Part shown: positions 35,404 through 45,084 of the stretch, piece after piece
Position numbering within the stretch: position 1 is the stretch's first letter
How the letters are laid out: each line of letters begins with the position of its first letter
The notes under the pieces: generated by a model
The model's database searches: none
Seen by the model: the letters and a program-made list of their open reading frames with translations, nothing else
What the model was told of the DNA's origin: nothing
NCBI RefSeq assembly: GCF_002252525.1
Contig: NZ_NNRM01000053.1
Span: 124,001 to 188,000 of the forward strand
Source: Brucella pseudogrignonensis
Lineage (GTDB): Bacteria; Pseudomonadota; Alphaproteobacteria; Rhizobiales; Rhizobiaceae
Direction: 5' to 3'
DNA: 64,000 nt
Position numbers and translations under genes: made by a program

Positions 35404-36372
35404 ATGTTCTGGCGCGGGTTGGCATGTCGTATCGGCATGACCTTGTTTGGGCTTCAGCTGTGCATCGCTTATGCGAATGCCGCTGATGCGGCTTGCGCTT
35501 ATCGCGGTGCGCTGGATGAGCGTTATTGCGACGAGAACCGCGACCTTGTCGCAGATACTCCCAAAGACGCTTCCCAGTGGCGTGATCCGCAAACACTCGT
35601 ATGGGCTTATTCGCCCATCGAAGATCCGGCGGTTTATGCGCGGCTTTTCAAGCCGTTCACCCAGCATCTTGAGGCCTGCCTTGGACGGCAGATCGTTTAT
35701 TATCCGATTCAGTCCAGTGCCGATGAAGTTGAGGCGATGCGTTCAGGACGTCTGCATTTTGCGGGCTTCTCGACAGGGCCGACAATTGAGGCGGTCAATC
35801 GCGCAGGTGCTGTTCCTTTTGCCGCCAAAGGCACTGGCGATCAGATGCGCGGCTATCGGCTGGTGGCGGTCGTGCGCGCGGAATCGCCCTATGAAAAATT
35901 GGGTGATCTTAAAGGGCATCGCGTCGCCCATGCGTCATTGTTCTCAAATTCTGGCAATGTCGCGCCACGCGCTCTCTTTCCAAAAGAAGATCTCACGCCG
36001 GGGCAGGACTATGCGCCTATCATGTCGGGCGGACACGATAAATCGATCCTCGGTGTTGTCGCCGGTGATTACGATATGGCGGCGGTTGCCTCCGATGTGC
36101 TTGAACGCATGATCGAGCGGGGGCTTGTGAAGCGTGATGCCGTTCGTCTGATTTATCAGAGCGATCTGTTTCCGACCTCTTCATTTGCCTATGCTCACAA
36201 TCTTGCGCCGTCGCTCGTGGCGGAGATGAAGCGCTGCTTCTTCAATTTCACATTCACGCCTGAAATGAGAGCCGAGTTTCAGGGCGACGACCACTTCATT
36301 CCCATAGATTATGCAGCCGCGTGGTCCGTGGTGCGCGAGGTGAGCGAGAAGGCTGGCGCACCGCCTCCATAA
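35404..36372 (+). CDS. PhnD-like phosphate/phosphonate-binding protein
   Basis: A 322-residue periplasmic binding protein. The signal peptide ends near ANAADA. LVWAYSPIEDPAVYARLFKP opens the family domain, and LHFAGFSTGPTIEAVNRAG and KGHRVAHASLFSNSGN form the ligand cleft seen in PhnD/PtxB-type proteins. The start is ATG 35404 with GGAGG six bases upstream; a GTG at 35386 is also in frame. No phnC or phnE follows; the next gene, 133 bp on, encodes a permease of another family. It may feed that importer or act as an extra sensor. Confidence 0.88.
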   Translation: MFWRGLACRIGMTLFGLQLCIAYANAADAACAYRGALDERYCDENRDLVADTPKDASQWRDPQTLVWAYSPIEDPAVYARLFKPFTQHLEACLGRQIVYYPIQSSADEVEAMRSGRLHFAGFSTGPTIEAVNRAGAVPFAAKGTGDQMRGYRLVAVVRAESPYEKLGDLKGHRVAHASLFSNSGNVAPRALFPKEDLTPGQDYAPIMSGGHDKSILGVVAGDYDMAAVASDVLERMIERGLVKRDAVRLIYQSDLFPTSSFAYAHNLAPSLVAEMKRCFFNFTFTPEMRAEFQGDDHFIPIDYAAAWSVVREVSEKAGAPPP

Positions 36373-36505
36373 TTCGCTTCACAGCAAGCTATCAATTCGC
36401 ATGGCATTTCTCTGAGTGCCAGCTCCCGCAGCAAGCCAGAACACAGTCAACTGCAACCCGATTGGGTTTCGGTCGGAGTCTCTTCGGCTCAAAGTGGATA
36501 AAATA

Positions 36506-38302
36506 ATGAGTTTTTACAAGCAACTAACCTACAAATATAAGGTCTATAATGCAGACCCCACAACACTGATCGGGGTTATGCTGGCAATCGTTTTTGCCTA
36601 TCTGATTGCAGCGCCAATCGTGCTGCTTTTGTCGGATGCAGTGATTGTCCAATTTGCTGATCGGGCGCGCTCGGGCCAGCAGATTGGTGAATTGACCTTT
36701 TATTATCTCAACCGTGCGTTCTTCTCGGCGATTTCGACCGATGTGTTCTGGCGTCCGCTTTGGAACACAGCAATCATCGCACTTGGTTCGATTGCCTTTG
36801 CGCTTGTCACAGGCATTCCACTGGCATGGCTTTTAAGCCGCACAAATTTGCCGGGCAAGAAGTGGTTCTCGACAGCGTTGATCGTTCCTTACATGCTGCC
36901 TTCGTGGACCTTCGCACTGGCTTGGCTGACCCTGTTTAAAAACCGCACCACCGGTGGTCAGCCAAGCTGGATGGAAGCTTTGGGCTTCTCGCCACCTGAT
37001 TGGCTTGCTTACGGCATGTTGCCAATCACGCTCATTCTGGCCATGCACTATACGCCATTCGTGATCCTGCTTTTCGGTAATGCGTTGCGGCAGTTTGATT
37101 CCACGCTTGAAGATTCAGCCCGTGTCATGGGCGCAGGCAAATTGCTGATCGCGCGCCGTATCATTCTTCCCTTGATGCTGCCCTCGCTAGTGTCGGCTTC
37201 AACGCTGATTTTCGCCAAGTGCCTCGGCGACTTTGGTGTTGCGTATATTCTTGGTGTGCCGGTTGGTTTTGACGTTCTGGCGACGTCTCTTTTCCGCGCA
37301 ATTTCGACCAGCCAGGCTGGCATGAGTGCCGTTCTTGCGGCAACCATTGTCGTGCTTGGTAGCATTTCAATCTTCCTCGATATGTATCTGCTCAAGGAAG
37401 CGCGCCGTTTCGTCACTATTGGCAACAAGGGTTCTATGAACCGCGAGACAGACCTCGGTCGTTTCCGAGTGCCTGCATTCAGCTTCGCCGCACTCATGTT
37501 CGTTGTCAGCGCGTTCATTCCGCTGATGGCGCTTCTGCTGACGACGGTTATGCGCGTGCCGGGCGTTTTCACGCTGGATAATTTCACGCTGGATTTCTGG
37601 ATCGGCACCGATCTTAACACCACTGCAATGAGCAATGGCATCCTCCTGACAGGCGAGTTCTGGAAAGCGACCTGGAACACGTTGTGGATCGTCGGCTCGG
37701 CTGCATTGGGTGCAGGTCTGCTTGGTCTTCTGGTCGGCTATGTCGTGGCTCGTACGCCTGTTTCGCTTGTTGGCACGTTTCTGCGTCAGGTGACATTCCT
37801 GCCTTATCTGGTTCCGGGCATTGCCTTTGCTGCGGCCTATCTCACGATGTTTGCAGTGCAGCGTGGTCCGCTTCCGGCCCTTTACGGAACGCCGATCCTG
37901 CTGGTTCTAGCGATCCTTGCTGATCAGATGCCGTTCGCATCGCGTGCGGGTATCTCTGCAATGATGCAACTTGGCAAAGCGCCTGAAGAAGCGGCCCAGA
38001 TCGTCGGTGCCGGTTTCTGGCGTCGTCTGGTTTCGATTGTCGCGCCGATCCAGAAAGGCTCTCTGGTTTCAGGTATTCTGCTGCCGTTTATCTCTGGCAT
38101 CAAAGGCTTGAGCCTCGTCGTCGTGCTGGCTGTGCCGGGCACGGATGTTCTCACCACCTATGCATTGCGCCTCGTCGATTACAGCTATAGCCAGGCCGCA
38201 AATGCAGTCGTTTTGATGATCTGCGTCATCGCCTTTGGCGGCACGGTCATCGTTCAAAAACTCACCAACAGCAAATTGTCTGACGGATTGGGAGGCAAAT
38301 AA
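36506..38302 (+). CDS. ABC importer permease, two fused domains (FbpB/PhnUV type)
   Basis: A 598-residue inner-membrane protein with about twelve helices that carries both halves of the channel. The two ATPase-contact loops are EDSARVMGAGKLLIARRI (about 197) and EEAAQIVGAGFWRRLVSI (about 495). Fused permeases of this kind serve ferric iron (FbpB, SfuB) or, as separate chains, 2-aminoethylphosphonate (PhnU/PhnV). The start at ATG 36506 avoids a less likely upstream extension. The stop shares its final A with the ATG of the ATPase gene. Confidence 0.9.
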   Translation: MSFYKQLTYKYKVYNADPTTLIGVMLAIVFAYLIAAPIVLLLSDAVIVQFADRARSGQQIGELTFYYLNRAFFSAISTDVFWRPLWNTAIIALGSIAFALVTGIPLAWLLSRTNLPGKKWFSTALIVPYMLPSWTFALAWLTLFKNRTTGGQPSWMEALGFSPPDWLAYGMLPITLILAMHYTPFVILLFGNALRQFDSTLEDSARVMGAGKLLIARRIILPLMLPSLVSASTLIFAKCLGDFGVAYILGVPVGFDVLATSLFRAISTSQAGMSAVLAATIVVLGSISIFLDMYLLKEARRFVTIGNKGSMNRETDLGRFRVPAFSFAALMFVVSAFIPLMALLLTTVMRVPGVFTLDNFTLDFWIGTDLNTTAMSNGILLTGEFWKATWNTLWIVGSAALGAGLLGLLVGYVVARTPVSLVGTFLRQVTFLPYLVPGIAFAAAYLTMFAVQRGPLPALYGTPILLVLAILADQMPFASRAGISAMMQLGKAPEEAAQIVGAGFWRRLVSIVAPIQKGSLVSGILLPFISGIKGLSLVVVLAVPGTDVLTTYALRLVDYSYSQAANAVVLMICVIAFGGTVIVQKLTNSKLSDGLGGK

Positions 38303-39387
38303 TGTCGAGCATTACTATTCGCGATGTCAGAAAGAGCTACGGCAAAGCCGCCCGCGCCGCAGTTGAAAAGCTTTCACTCGAAATTCCAAAGTCGGAGTTT
38401 CTCTGCCTGCTTGGACCTTCGGGCTGCGGCAAGACGACGACGCTCCGCATGATTGCGGGTCTTGAATATCCAACCGAAGGTCAGATCCTCGTCGATGGTC
38501 AGAAGATCGTGTCGGTTGATGACGGCATTTATGTACCACCAGAAAAGCGTGGCATGGGGCTGGTGTTCCAGAACTATGCCCTTTGGCCACATATGACGGT
38601 CGAACAGAATGTCGAGTTCGGCTTGAAGTTGCATAAGGTCGCCAAGGCTGAGCGTCAGCGTATTATAGATGACGTTCTGCAGAAGCTTGGCATCGAGCGT
38701 TATCGCGACCGTTTGCCAGCACAGATGTCTGGCGGTCAGCAGCAGCGCGTAGCGCTTGCGCGTATGCTGGCGCTTAAGCCCGATATTATTCTGCTCGATG
38801 AACCACTTTCCAATCTCGATGCGAAACTGCGTCTCGAAATGCGCGCGGAGCTTAAGCGTATTCATCAGGAAATGGGCTCGACTGTCGTATTCGTAACCCA
38901 CGATCAGTGGGAGGCCATGACTTTGGCAACCACGATTGCGGTGATGAGCGAAGGCGAGTTGCAGCAGCTCGGCACGCCTGACGACATCTACGAGCGCCCG
39001 GCCAATCGCTTTGTGGCTGAATTCATAGGCAATCTGCCGATCAATATCATCGAGCTAAATGACAGCAATAACGGCGCGTTGGCGACATGGGCACGCGATT
39101 ATCTCAAGGCGCAGAGCATTGCGGCAAGAGATATCGGTTCCGTCGGTATCCGGCCGGAATCCGTGCGTCTCAACGATACGCCTGTTGAGCAGGGATGTGT
39201 GGCCAAAGTGATGGATATCGTGCCCACCGGCGGTAGCTGGATCGTCGAAATGTCAGTTCATGGCGACCAGTTTTTTGCAATCGCAGCAGATGCTCCAGCC
39301 CAGAAGGCTGGCGATGAAATCTGGTTCCATGTCGACCGCAGTCACGTCCATGTGTTCGACAAAGAAGGCAAGCGCATCAGCCACTAA
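38302..39387 (+). CDS. ABC importer ATP-binding protein (FbpC/PhnT-like)
   Basis: A 361-residue ATPase. Walker A is GPSGCGKTTTLRMIAGLE, the Q-loop is VFQNYALWPHMTV, the signature is MSGGQQQRVALARML, Walker B is IILLDEPLSNLDAKL, and the switch is VTHDQWEAM. A C-terminal TOBE-type domain (about 240-361) follows, including VGIRPESVRLND. It follows the permease without a gap. Sequence alone cannot separate iron from phosphonate or polyamine-type substrates. Confidence 0.93.
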   Translation: MSSITIRDVRKSYGKAARAAVEKLSLEIPKSEFLCLLGPSGCGKTTTLRMIAGLEYPTEGQILVDGQKIVSVDDGIYVPPEKRGMGLVFQNYALWPHMTVEQNVEFGLKLHKVAKAERQRIIDDVLQKLGIERYRDRLPAQMSGGQQQRVALARMLALKPDIILLDEPLSNLDAKLRLEMRAELKRIHQEMGSTVVFVTHDQWEAMTLATTIAVMSEGELQQLGTPDDIYERPANRFVAEFIGNLPINIIELNDSNNGALATWARDYLKAQSIAARDIGSVGIRPESVRLNDTPVEQGCVAKVMDIVPTGGSWIVEMSVHGDQFFAIAADAPAQKAGDEIWFHVDRSHVHVFDKEGKRISH

Positions 39388-39456
39388 AAAGCGGCGCATC
39401 AAATGCGCGTCGATGCTTTCGCTTTCAAACAATAATTATCAACGTTGGAGGAAATA

Positions 39457-40602
39457 ATGAGTTCAACCCTTCGCAAATATGCGGCCCTTTCATTGAGCGC
39501 CGCACTTCTGGCAAGCACGGCTGCCTTCGCAGAGCCTGTCGCTGAAATCGGCATCAAGGATGCGGATTACTCGCTCGAAGCGCTGATTGAAGCGGCCAAG
39601 AAAGAGCCAGGCATTACCGTTGTGGACGCCACTGGCAAGATCGTCACCATGGCTGAAGCTTTCACCGCAAAATACGGTGTGAAGGCTACAGGCGTGAAGA
39701 TGAACGGCCAGAATCAGGAACAGGTCATTCTGCGTGAAGCTGCTGCGAACAATGTTCGCACAGACGTCTTCAACATGAGCAATCTGCCATCAGTTACGTC
39801 GGAAATCATTGTTCAGGGCGCAGGTCTCAGCTGGCTTCCCGTCGATCTCAAGGATCAGGTGCCTGCGGAATATCAGAATCCGGCCATCACCAGCCTTAAC
39901 CCATGGGTTTGGGCTTATAACTCAGATGTCCATGGCGATAAGTGCCCGATCGACAATATCTGGGCATTGACCACGGAAGAATGGAAGGGCCGCATTGCTA
40001 TCCCTGATCCGCTTCTGCGCAACGAAACCATGTTCTGGTTCAATCAGATTGCCGAGCATGATGATGAAGCCATGCGCAAGGCATATGAAGAGTTCTTCGG
40101 TGAGCCACTGAAAACCGATGAAGCAAGCGCGACTGCTGAGTGGGTCAAGCGCTTCGCCAAGAACCGCCCGAGCGTTACGCGGAGCGATACGGAGGTCGGT
40201 CCGATCATTGGTGCAAAGGGACAGGAAAAGCCATTCATGGGCTTCCTCAGCACCTCGATTTTCCGTGATGCCAAGAAGAATGGCTACACGATGGGCATTT
40301 GTGCAGGCATGAAGCCCTGGGCCGGACAGCTGACGCCACGCGTTGCCGTTATCGCATCCGGTACGAAAAGCCCGAATGCATCGAAGCTCTTCGTGCATTA
40401 CATGATGACGGAAGAGGGCATGGCTCCGCAGTTGGCAGACGGAAAAATTTCGTCGAACAAGGGCGCCAAGATTCCAGAAAGCGAAGTGTCTGGCATCGTG
40501 AAAGTCATCGACCAGCTCTATGTTCCACATTCTGAGACCGCTGAAAGCGACTATTCAAAGCTTCAGGATTGGCAGGATTTCTGGACCATCAATTCGCGCT
40601 AA
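39457..40602 (+). CDS. Extracellular solute-binding protein of the Fbp/Phn-type importer
   Basis: A 381-residue exported protein with a signal peptide ending TAAFA before EPVAE. The mature protein has the type II binding fold: LEALIEAAKKEPGITVVDAT, then ILREAAANNVRTDVFNMSN, SLNPWVWAYNSDV and VAVIASGTKSPNASKLFVHY. GGAGG stands eight bases before ATG 39457. It lies 69 bp after the ATPase behind a small GCGCAT/ATGCGC hairpin (39394-39408), which may allow higher expression of the binding protein. It is the presumed main ligand receptor of this importer. Confidence 0.9.
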   Translation: MSSTLRKYAALSLSAALLASTAAFAEPVAEIGIKDADYSLEALIEAAKKEPGITVVDATGKIVTMAEAFTAKYGVKATGVKMNGQNQEQVILREAAANNVRTDVFNMSNLPSVTSEIIVQGAGLSWLPVDLKDQVPAEYQNPAITSLNPWVWAYNSDVHGDKCPIDNIWALTTEEWKGRIAIPDPLLRNETMFWFNQIAEHDDEAMRKAYEEFFGEPLKTDEASATAEWVKRFAKNRPSVTRSDTEVGPIIGAKGQEKPFMGFLSTSIFRDAKKNGYTMGICAGMKPWAGQLTPRVAVIASGTKSPNASKLFVHYMMTEEGMAPQLADGKISSNKGAKIPESEVSGIVKVIDQLYVPHSETAESDYSKLQDWQDFWTINSR

Positions 40603-40766
40603 GTCGTGATTGAGTTCGTCTAACCGGCAGAAGGGCGGTGAGCGCCCTCCTGCAACCATTGCCTTGTTTGCGGCTTATTCATTGTTAGAAATGTTAGAGC
40701 CGACAGCCTATTCAATGTGCGATACTGATCGGCAAGCAATAACTATCCTGCTTGAAAGGTCTCTCA

Positions 40767-41075
40767 ATGAAGACGGTAGCATTTACACTTACTGCGTTTG
40801 CTTTTTGCGTTGGCTCTGCTCATGCATCCAGTCCGGCTGCTTGGGAGGCGCTTCATACCAAAGTTGTCAGTTCATGCATGGCGAAATCATCCATGGTGAG
40901 TCCATTTGTTTCCGAGCCTGTCGACTTTGATGATAGCGTTGGGAAAGTAGCTTTGCTTTTGCGTGAAGGATCGACCCGCAATCGCAAGCAACCCAAAGAT
41001 ACGACGGTTATTTGCCTCTACGACAAGCGTTCAGGTAAAGTCGCGATTGAAGAGGTTCAGTGGAAGAAGAACTGA
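40767..41075 (+). CDS. Small secreted hypothetical protein
   Basis: A 102-residue protein with a clear signal peptide (KTVAFTLTAFAFCVGSAHA-SSPAA). The mature 80 residues contain two cysteines (SSCMAKSS and VICLYDKRSG) that could form one disulfide. The start is ATG 40767 with GAAAGG upstream. I do not recognise a family. It stands alone between the ABC operon and a strong terminator. Confidence 0.7.
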   Translation: MKTVAFTLTAFAFCVGSAHASSPAAWEALHTKVVSSCMAKSSMVSPFVSEPVDFDDSVGKVALLLREGSTRNRKQPKDTTVICLYDKRSGKVAIEEVQWKKN

Positions 41076-41122
41076 TCGGGTTTTGCTTTTGCAGCTGCAT
41101 CAGGCCGTTGCCATAATTACCA

Positions 41123-41166
41123 GGCTTTCGATGCTATAATGTGTCGAAAGCCTTAGTTTTTTAAAC
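41123..41166 (+). terminator. Intrinsic terminator
   Basis: Arms GGCTTTCGA (41123-41131) and TCGAAAGCC (41144-41152) are followed by TTAGTTTTTT. It lies 47 bp after the small secreted protein gene. Confidence 0.8.
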
Positions 41167-41205
41167 TATCAGTCTTCGTCAGGATGCGCGAACAACACTT
41201 TGAAA

Positions 41206-41592
41206 TCATTCGCATTGTAGCGATGGTTGTCGGAAACTTGTTACCAACCAATCGGGGCCTGATCTTCGGGTAAAGAAGGTGTAGAAGCACTCGGTATGTT
41301 CGACATATCCGGGAGTTTCAGTTCCTTTATAACGTTCTCCGCGACGTGTTTCTTGTACCTCTCCGTTATATTCACCAGCAACGGCTTGCGTTTTGGTTCG
41401 ACTCCATTGATAGGCTTGCTCGTTTGCGCTCAGCTTATAGATATTATCGGGAGGGCCGTAATCGAGCATGACGCTACTGATGGGTGCGCCAATATAGTTT
41501 TTCATGATTTGCGAAGCACAGCCTGTCAGCATTACAGCTGTGCCAAGAGCGGCTATTCCCCAGTGGGAGGCAGGAAATAATCTGATTGCCAT
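41206..41592 (-). CDS. Small lipoprotein, unknown family
   Basis: A 128-residue protein whose hydrophobic leader ends in a lipobox LTGC (Cys25), so it is predicted to be lipid-anchored. The segment GAPISSVMLDYGPPDNIYKL followed by YQWSRTK resembles the alpha/beta core of SmpA/BamE-like lipoproteins (a G-x-V-xx-xGPP-xx-Y-xx-W pattern), but the match is weak. One pair of cysteines (HTECFY and LQCE) near the C-terminus could be disulfide-bonded. It is convergent with the small secreted protein gene. Confidence 0.65.
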   Translation of the reverse strand: MAIRLFPASHWGIAALGTAVMLTGCASQIMKNYIGAPISSVMLDYGPPDNIYKLSANEQAYQWSRTKTQAVAGEYNGEVQETRRGERYKGTETPGYVEHTECFYTFFTRRSGPDWLVTSFRQPSLQCE

Positions 41593-41818
41593 TATTGTTC
41601 CTATCGGTTGCTATTGGCAGCAACGATATGAGCCAAGATTGCAAGTACATTGCACGTTTTGGTTGTTCAGAGATGCCCTTAGCCACTGTTTAACAATGCC
41701 GCTCGGAAAGCTTATTGCAAGGTGCTAAATAGTAAGGGATGCCAATTGCAATGTAGTCGCAATGTTCGATGGCTAGTTGGGGGAATGAGGGCAAGAACTG
41801 GCCTCTGAGGGAAAATCA

Positions 41819-42493
41819 TTGCGTATCCTGCTTCTTGAAGATGAACCTGAAATGGCGCGCGCTTTACTTGAAGCGTTGAGGCGACATGAAGTGCTGGTTG
41901 ATCATGTCAGCACCATTGCCGATGCCGATGCTCTGGCGCGTGATGGCAATTACGATGTGCTGGTTTTTGACCGTCGTCTGCCTGACGGAGAGGGGCTCAA
42001 TCTGGTCGCAGCGCTGCGCAAGAGTAAGCTCTCCGTACCCATTCTTGTTTTGACTGCGTTGGGAAGCGTCGATCACCGCGTCGATGGGCTAGATGCAGGT
42101 GCAGATGATTATCTTGCCAAGCCTTTTGCCATTGAAGAGCTGCTTGCACGACTGCGCGCACTTAGAAGACGGGGAACTTCGTTGTCAGATAAGTTTATGA
42201 GTTTCGGAAACCTTATCATTGACCCTCGGACCAATCAGGTCACTGTGCTTGATGCGGTTATTGATTTTCCGCGGCGAGAATATCTGGCACTGGAAGCGTT
42301 AATGCGGCGACCAAACCGTATTGTGACCCGTTCCAACCTCGTCGAAGCCGTTTACACGCTTGATGATGAGATTGAATCAAACGCTCTTGATGCTCACATT
42401 TCCCGTATTCGGAAGAAACTGGCTCAAGCCGAAGCGACCGTTGAAATTAGGGCGGTGCGAAACATTGGTTATTTGATCCGGTCAAAAGCATGA
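41819..42493 (+). CDS. OmpR-family response regulator (second system)
   Basis: A 224-residue regulator that starts at TTG 41819, with GAGGGA seven bases before it and no ATG nearby. The receiver has LLLEDEPEMARALLEAL, the acceptor Asp in VLVFDRRLPDGEG, and YLAKPFAIEELLARL. The DNA-binding domain has DFPRREYLALEALMRRPNR and ALDAHISRIRKKLAQA. The stop overlaps the kinase start as ATGA. Related to TctD/QseB-type regulators. The rare start codon may keep its level low. Confidence 0.9.
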   Translation: MRILLLEDEPEMARALLEALRRHEVLVDHVSTIADADALARDGNYDVLVFDRRLPDGEGLNLVAALRKSKLSVPILVLTALGSVDHRVDGLDAGADDYLAKPFAIEELLARLRALRRRGTSLSDKFMSFGNLIIDPRTNQVTVLDAVIDFPRREYLALEALMRRPNRIVTRSNLVEAVYTLDDEIESNALDAHISRIRKKLAQAEATVEIRAVRNIGYLIRSKA

Positions 42494-43935
42494 AAAAGAT
42501 GCGTAGCCAATCGCTGCGATGGAGTCTGATGAAACGCCTGTTCGTACTGCAGGCGTTTTTACTTGTGCTTTTCGTCATTTTGCTCGTCGGATGGATTTGG
42601 ATCATCAACCCCGAGCTGGAAGATGCCAATGAAGAAGCAGTGCGCGTCGTTGCCGAAAGTGTGATGAAAGACGGTCAGGGCCATGTTCAGTTATTAGAGA
42701 CGCCGCAGTTTACGCAGCTCAAACAACGGTATCCTGATCTGTGGTTCATCGTGAGAAATGAAAATGCGATTGTCTTGCAATATGGAAAGATACCGTGGGC
42801 CGGTCTTGATGCGACCTTCCCGTGGACCATTGACCGTGCGCGTGTGCAAACGGCCAATACGACGCGTGCTACAGTAGAAAATCGCAATACCTCCGTTGGC
42901 AAACTTCAAGTGATAGCGGCCACGGAAAAGGGGTTTGAAAACGACGGGATCAGCCTTTGGATCAGCATGCAGGTGGATCTCGCAAAATATCCTGATGGGG
43001 AAATCCATTGGTCCAATGTGTTGCCGGGCCTGGGTATCATCGTCCTGATCGCTGTCGTGCCAATGTTGATCCTGACTAGCATTGCGACATTGATCGTGAC
43101 GCCACGGGCTGTTGGCCGCTCCCTTCGCGGTCTCATGGAAACTGTGAAACAAGCGCAGGCTATCAATTTTGAGAACCGTTCTGCACGGATTGACCGGTCC
43201 AAGGTTCCGCAGGAAATCATTCCGCTGGTCGATGCCTTCAACACCGCGCTTTCGAAACTTGATGAAGGTTATAATCGCCGAAACCGCTTTCTTGCAGACG
43301 CTGCCCACGAGCTTAGAACACCAATCGCCATAGCTCGCACACGAGCTGATCTTCTAGCCGATGATGATGTAAGCAAGCAGTTGCGATCCGATATTGATCG
43401 TCTGTCTCGTGTGGCACATCAGTTGCTTGAAATGCAGGCTATTGGTGTTGTTGAACTGCGTGCTGAACGCCAGGATTTGAATGTGCTTGTTCAGCGACTG
43501 GCTGCTGATCTTGCACCGCTGGCGCTCGACGCCGGTTATGATTTTGATTTCGAGCCGAGCAGCGAAGAAGCTATTTTCACCGTTCAGACTTCGGTTATCG
43601 AGATGGCAGTCGTTAATCTGATCCGCAATGCGATCGACCATGCGGGCGGTAAAGGGGCTATCGTCATCAAAGTCGGCGCTTCTGGCATTATCGATGTTTG
43701 TGATGAGGGTTCTGGTATTCCTCTTTCTGAGCGCGAGCATGTGTTTGAGCCATTTCGGCGCATTAATACACATTCATCGGGTGCCGGACTTGGATTGAAC
43801 CTTGTCCAAAAGGCTGCAGAAATTCACGGAGGAAAAGTCATGTTTTTTGATTTGAAGCCTGGCTTTTGCGTGCGTCTACAGATTCACTCAGTCGCGGCGA
43901 GATCAGGCCCGGATCTAAACAAGAAACAGCATTGA
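42490..43935 (+). CDS. Sensor histidine kinase (second system)
   Basis: A 481-residue membrane kinase with helices at about 17-38 and 180-202 around a periplasmic domain of roughly 140 residues. A HAMP-like segment precedes the H-box AAHELRTPIAIARTRADLL. The N-box is LIRNAIDHAGGKGAI, and the G-boxes are DEGSGIPLSER and GAGLGLNLVQKAAEIHGG. All catalytic blocks are intact. An Omp25-like gene follows 269 bp downstream on the same strand and could be regulated by it, but there is no direct evidence. Confidence 0.9.
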   Translation: MKKMRSQSLRWSLMKRLFVLQAFLLVLFVILLVGWIWIINPELEDANEEAVRVVAESVMKDGQGHVQLLETPQFTQLKQRYPDLWFIVRNENAIVLQYGKIPWAGLDATFPWTIDRARVQTANTTRATVENRNTSVGKLQVIAATEKGFENDGISLWISMQVDLAKYPDGEIHWSNVLPGLGIIVLIAVVPMLILTSIATLIVTPRAVGRSLRGLMETVKQAQAINFENRSARIDRSKVPQEIIPLVDAFNTALSKLDEGYNRRNRFLADAAHELRTPIAIARTRADLLADDDVSKQLRSDIDRLSRVAHQLLEMQAIGVVELRAERQDLNVLVQRLAADLAPLALDAGYDFDFEPSSEEAIFTVQTSVIEMAVVNLIRNAIDHAGGKGAIVIKVGASGIIDVCDEGSGIPLSEREHVFEPFRRINTHSSGAGLGLNLVQKAAEIHGGKVMFFDLKPGFCVRLQIHSVAARSGPDLNKKQH

Positions 43936-44204
43936 GCGGTTCATGTTTCAAAGCATAATTGCTTACTATTTAGTTAAAGAAATACGTGTAAATATATAAA
44001 AATAATAAATAAATTTTATGAAATGCATGTTCCTGCAATCTAGACGCAACTCTCGCGAGGAGAATGCCAGCATCTTCTGAGTTAGTCAGCGCACATTGTT
44101 GATTGGGTTGGGAGATCAATAGGAGCCTGATTCTGGCTCTCCAACGCGAACTGAAGCTTTGTAAGCGTCAATGAATGATGCGCTGGCTTCGTCTGGAGTT
44201 ATAC

Positions 44205-44828
44205 ATGTCTTTTATCGCAAAAACCCTTGCGACCGCGACCGCTGCCCTGGCGCTCGCAACGAACGCATATGCAGCTGATCTCAACTACAATTCAGGATCC
44301 TACGATTACGAAACCCCGCCAGCATTTTCATGGGGCGGCGCATATATCGGTGCTCATGGTGGTTTGGCTTCGCCGAAGATTAATCCGTTTACTGGCGGCA
44401 AGGGCATGACCGGCGGTGTGCAGGCTGGTTACAATTTCCAGTTTGGCCCTGCTGTTCTTGGTGCTGAACTTGAAGGTTCGTACATGGGAAATGAAGCGCG
44501 TGTACCGCATGGCCGGTTGAAAGAGCGGTTTCGTGGTGCAGCGAAGGCCAAAGCTGGTCTCTCGTTTGATCGGTCATTGGTTTACGGCACAGCAGGTTTG
44601 ACCATGACGAAATTCAAAGACGGCGATGACGTTACCGGCCCTAACGGCTGGAAATCTGGTTATCTTCTGGGCGGTGGTATCGAACAGGGATTTGGCGGCG
44701 GTCTGTCGGCAAAAATCGAGTATAACTACGTGACAACCAAGGACGTCTCGAGCACGACATCATATGGTACCACCAAGACGAACGTGCATGACCATGTCAT
44801 AAAGGCAGGCGTAAACTACCGCTTCTGA
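44205..44828 (+). CDS. Omp25/Omp31-family outer membrane protein
   Basis: A 207-residue eight-stranded beta-barrel protein. The signal peptide ends at NAYA before ADLNYN. The mature N-terminus with SWGGAYIGAHGGLASPKI, the GGVQAGYNFQFGPAVLGAE block and the final VIKAGVNYRF with terminal Phe are hallmarks of the Brucella Omp25/Omp31 family. Brucella relatives tie the outer membrane to peptidoglycan and affect host interaction. The start is ATG 44205; the frame is open ten codons upstream. It is monocistronic, with an AT-rich region before it. Confidence 0.92.
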   Translation: MSFIAKTLATATAALALATNAYAADLNYNSGSYDYETPPAFSWGGAYIGAHGGLASPKINPFTGGKGMTGGVQAGYNFQFGPAVLGAELEGSYMGNEARVPHGRLKERFRGAAKAKAGLSFDRSLVYGTAGLTMTKFKDGDDVTGPNGWKSGYLLGGGIEQGFGGGLSAKIEYNYVTTKDVSSTTSYGTTKTNVHDHVIKAGVNYRF

Positions 44829-44841
44829 TGAAGTTATTCTG

Positions 44842-44863
44842 ACGCCTATAACAGGGAAGGCGT
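44842..44863 (+). terminator. Possible terminator after the Omp25-like gene
   Basis: Six-base arms ACGCCT and AGGCGT around ten bases, 13 bp after the stop. No clear T-run, so only a weak call. Confidence 0.3.
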
Positions 44864-45084
44864 TCAAACCAGTTCTGCAGCATTAGTTTCGAAGGCGATA
44901 ATTCCCCCGCCAGTCGCCAATGTGGAACGATATGTCATTTGAGAAAACACTTAAGATAGGCCGTTCTCATTCCGAAAGTTCATATGGCTCAAGCTCAACT
45001 TGTGCTGCGTAAGCCCGAGCGCGTGAACGAATGAAAGCCATTGAGAAAGGCTTTGGGTTACACGATTAGTCATTCATATGCAGA

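Noticed and set aside
37048-37680. 210-residue minus-strand frame opposite the fused permease
   Set aside because: Antisense to conserved membrane helices and both ATPase-contact loops of the permease.
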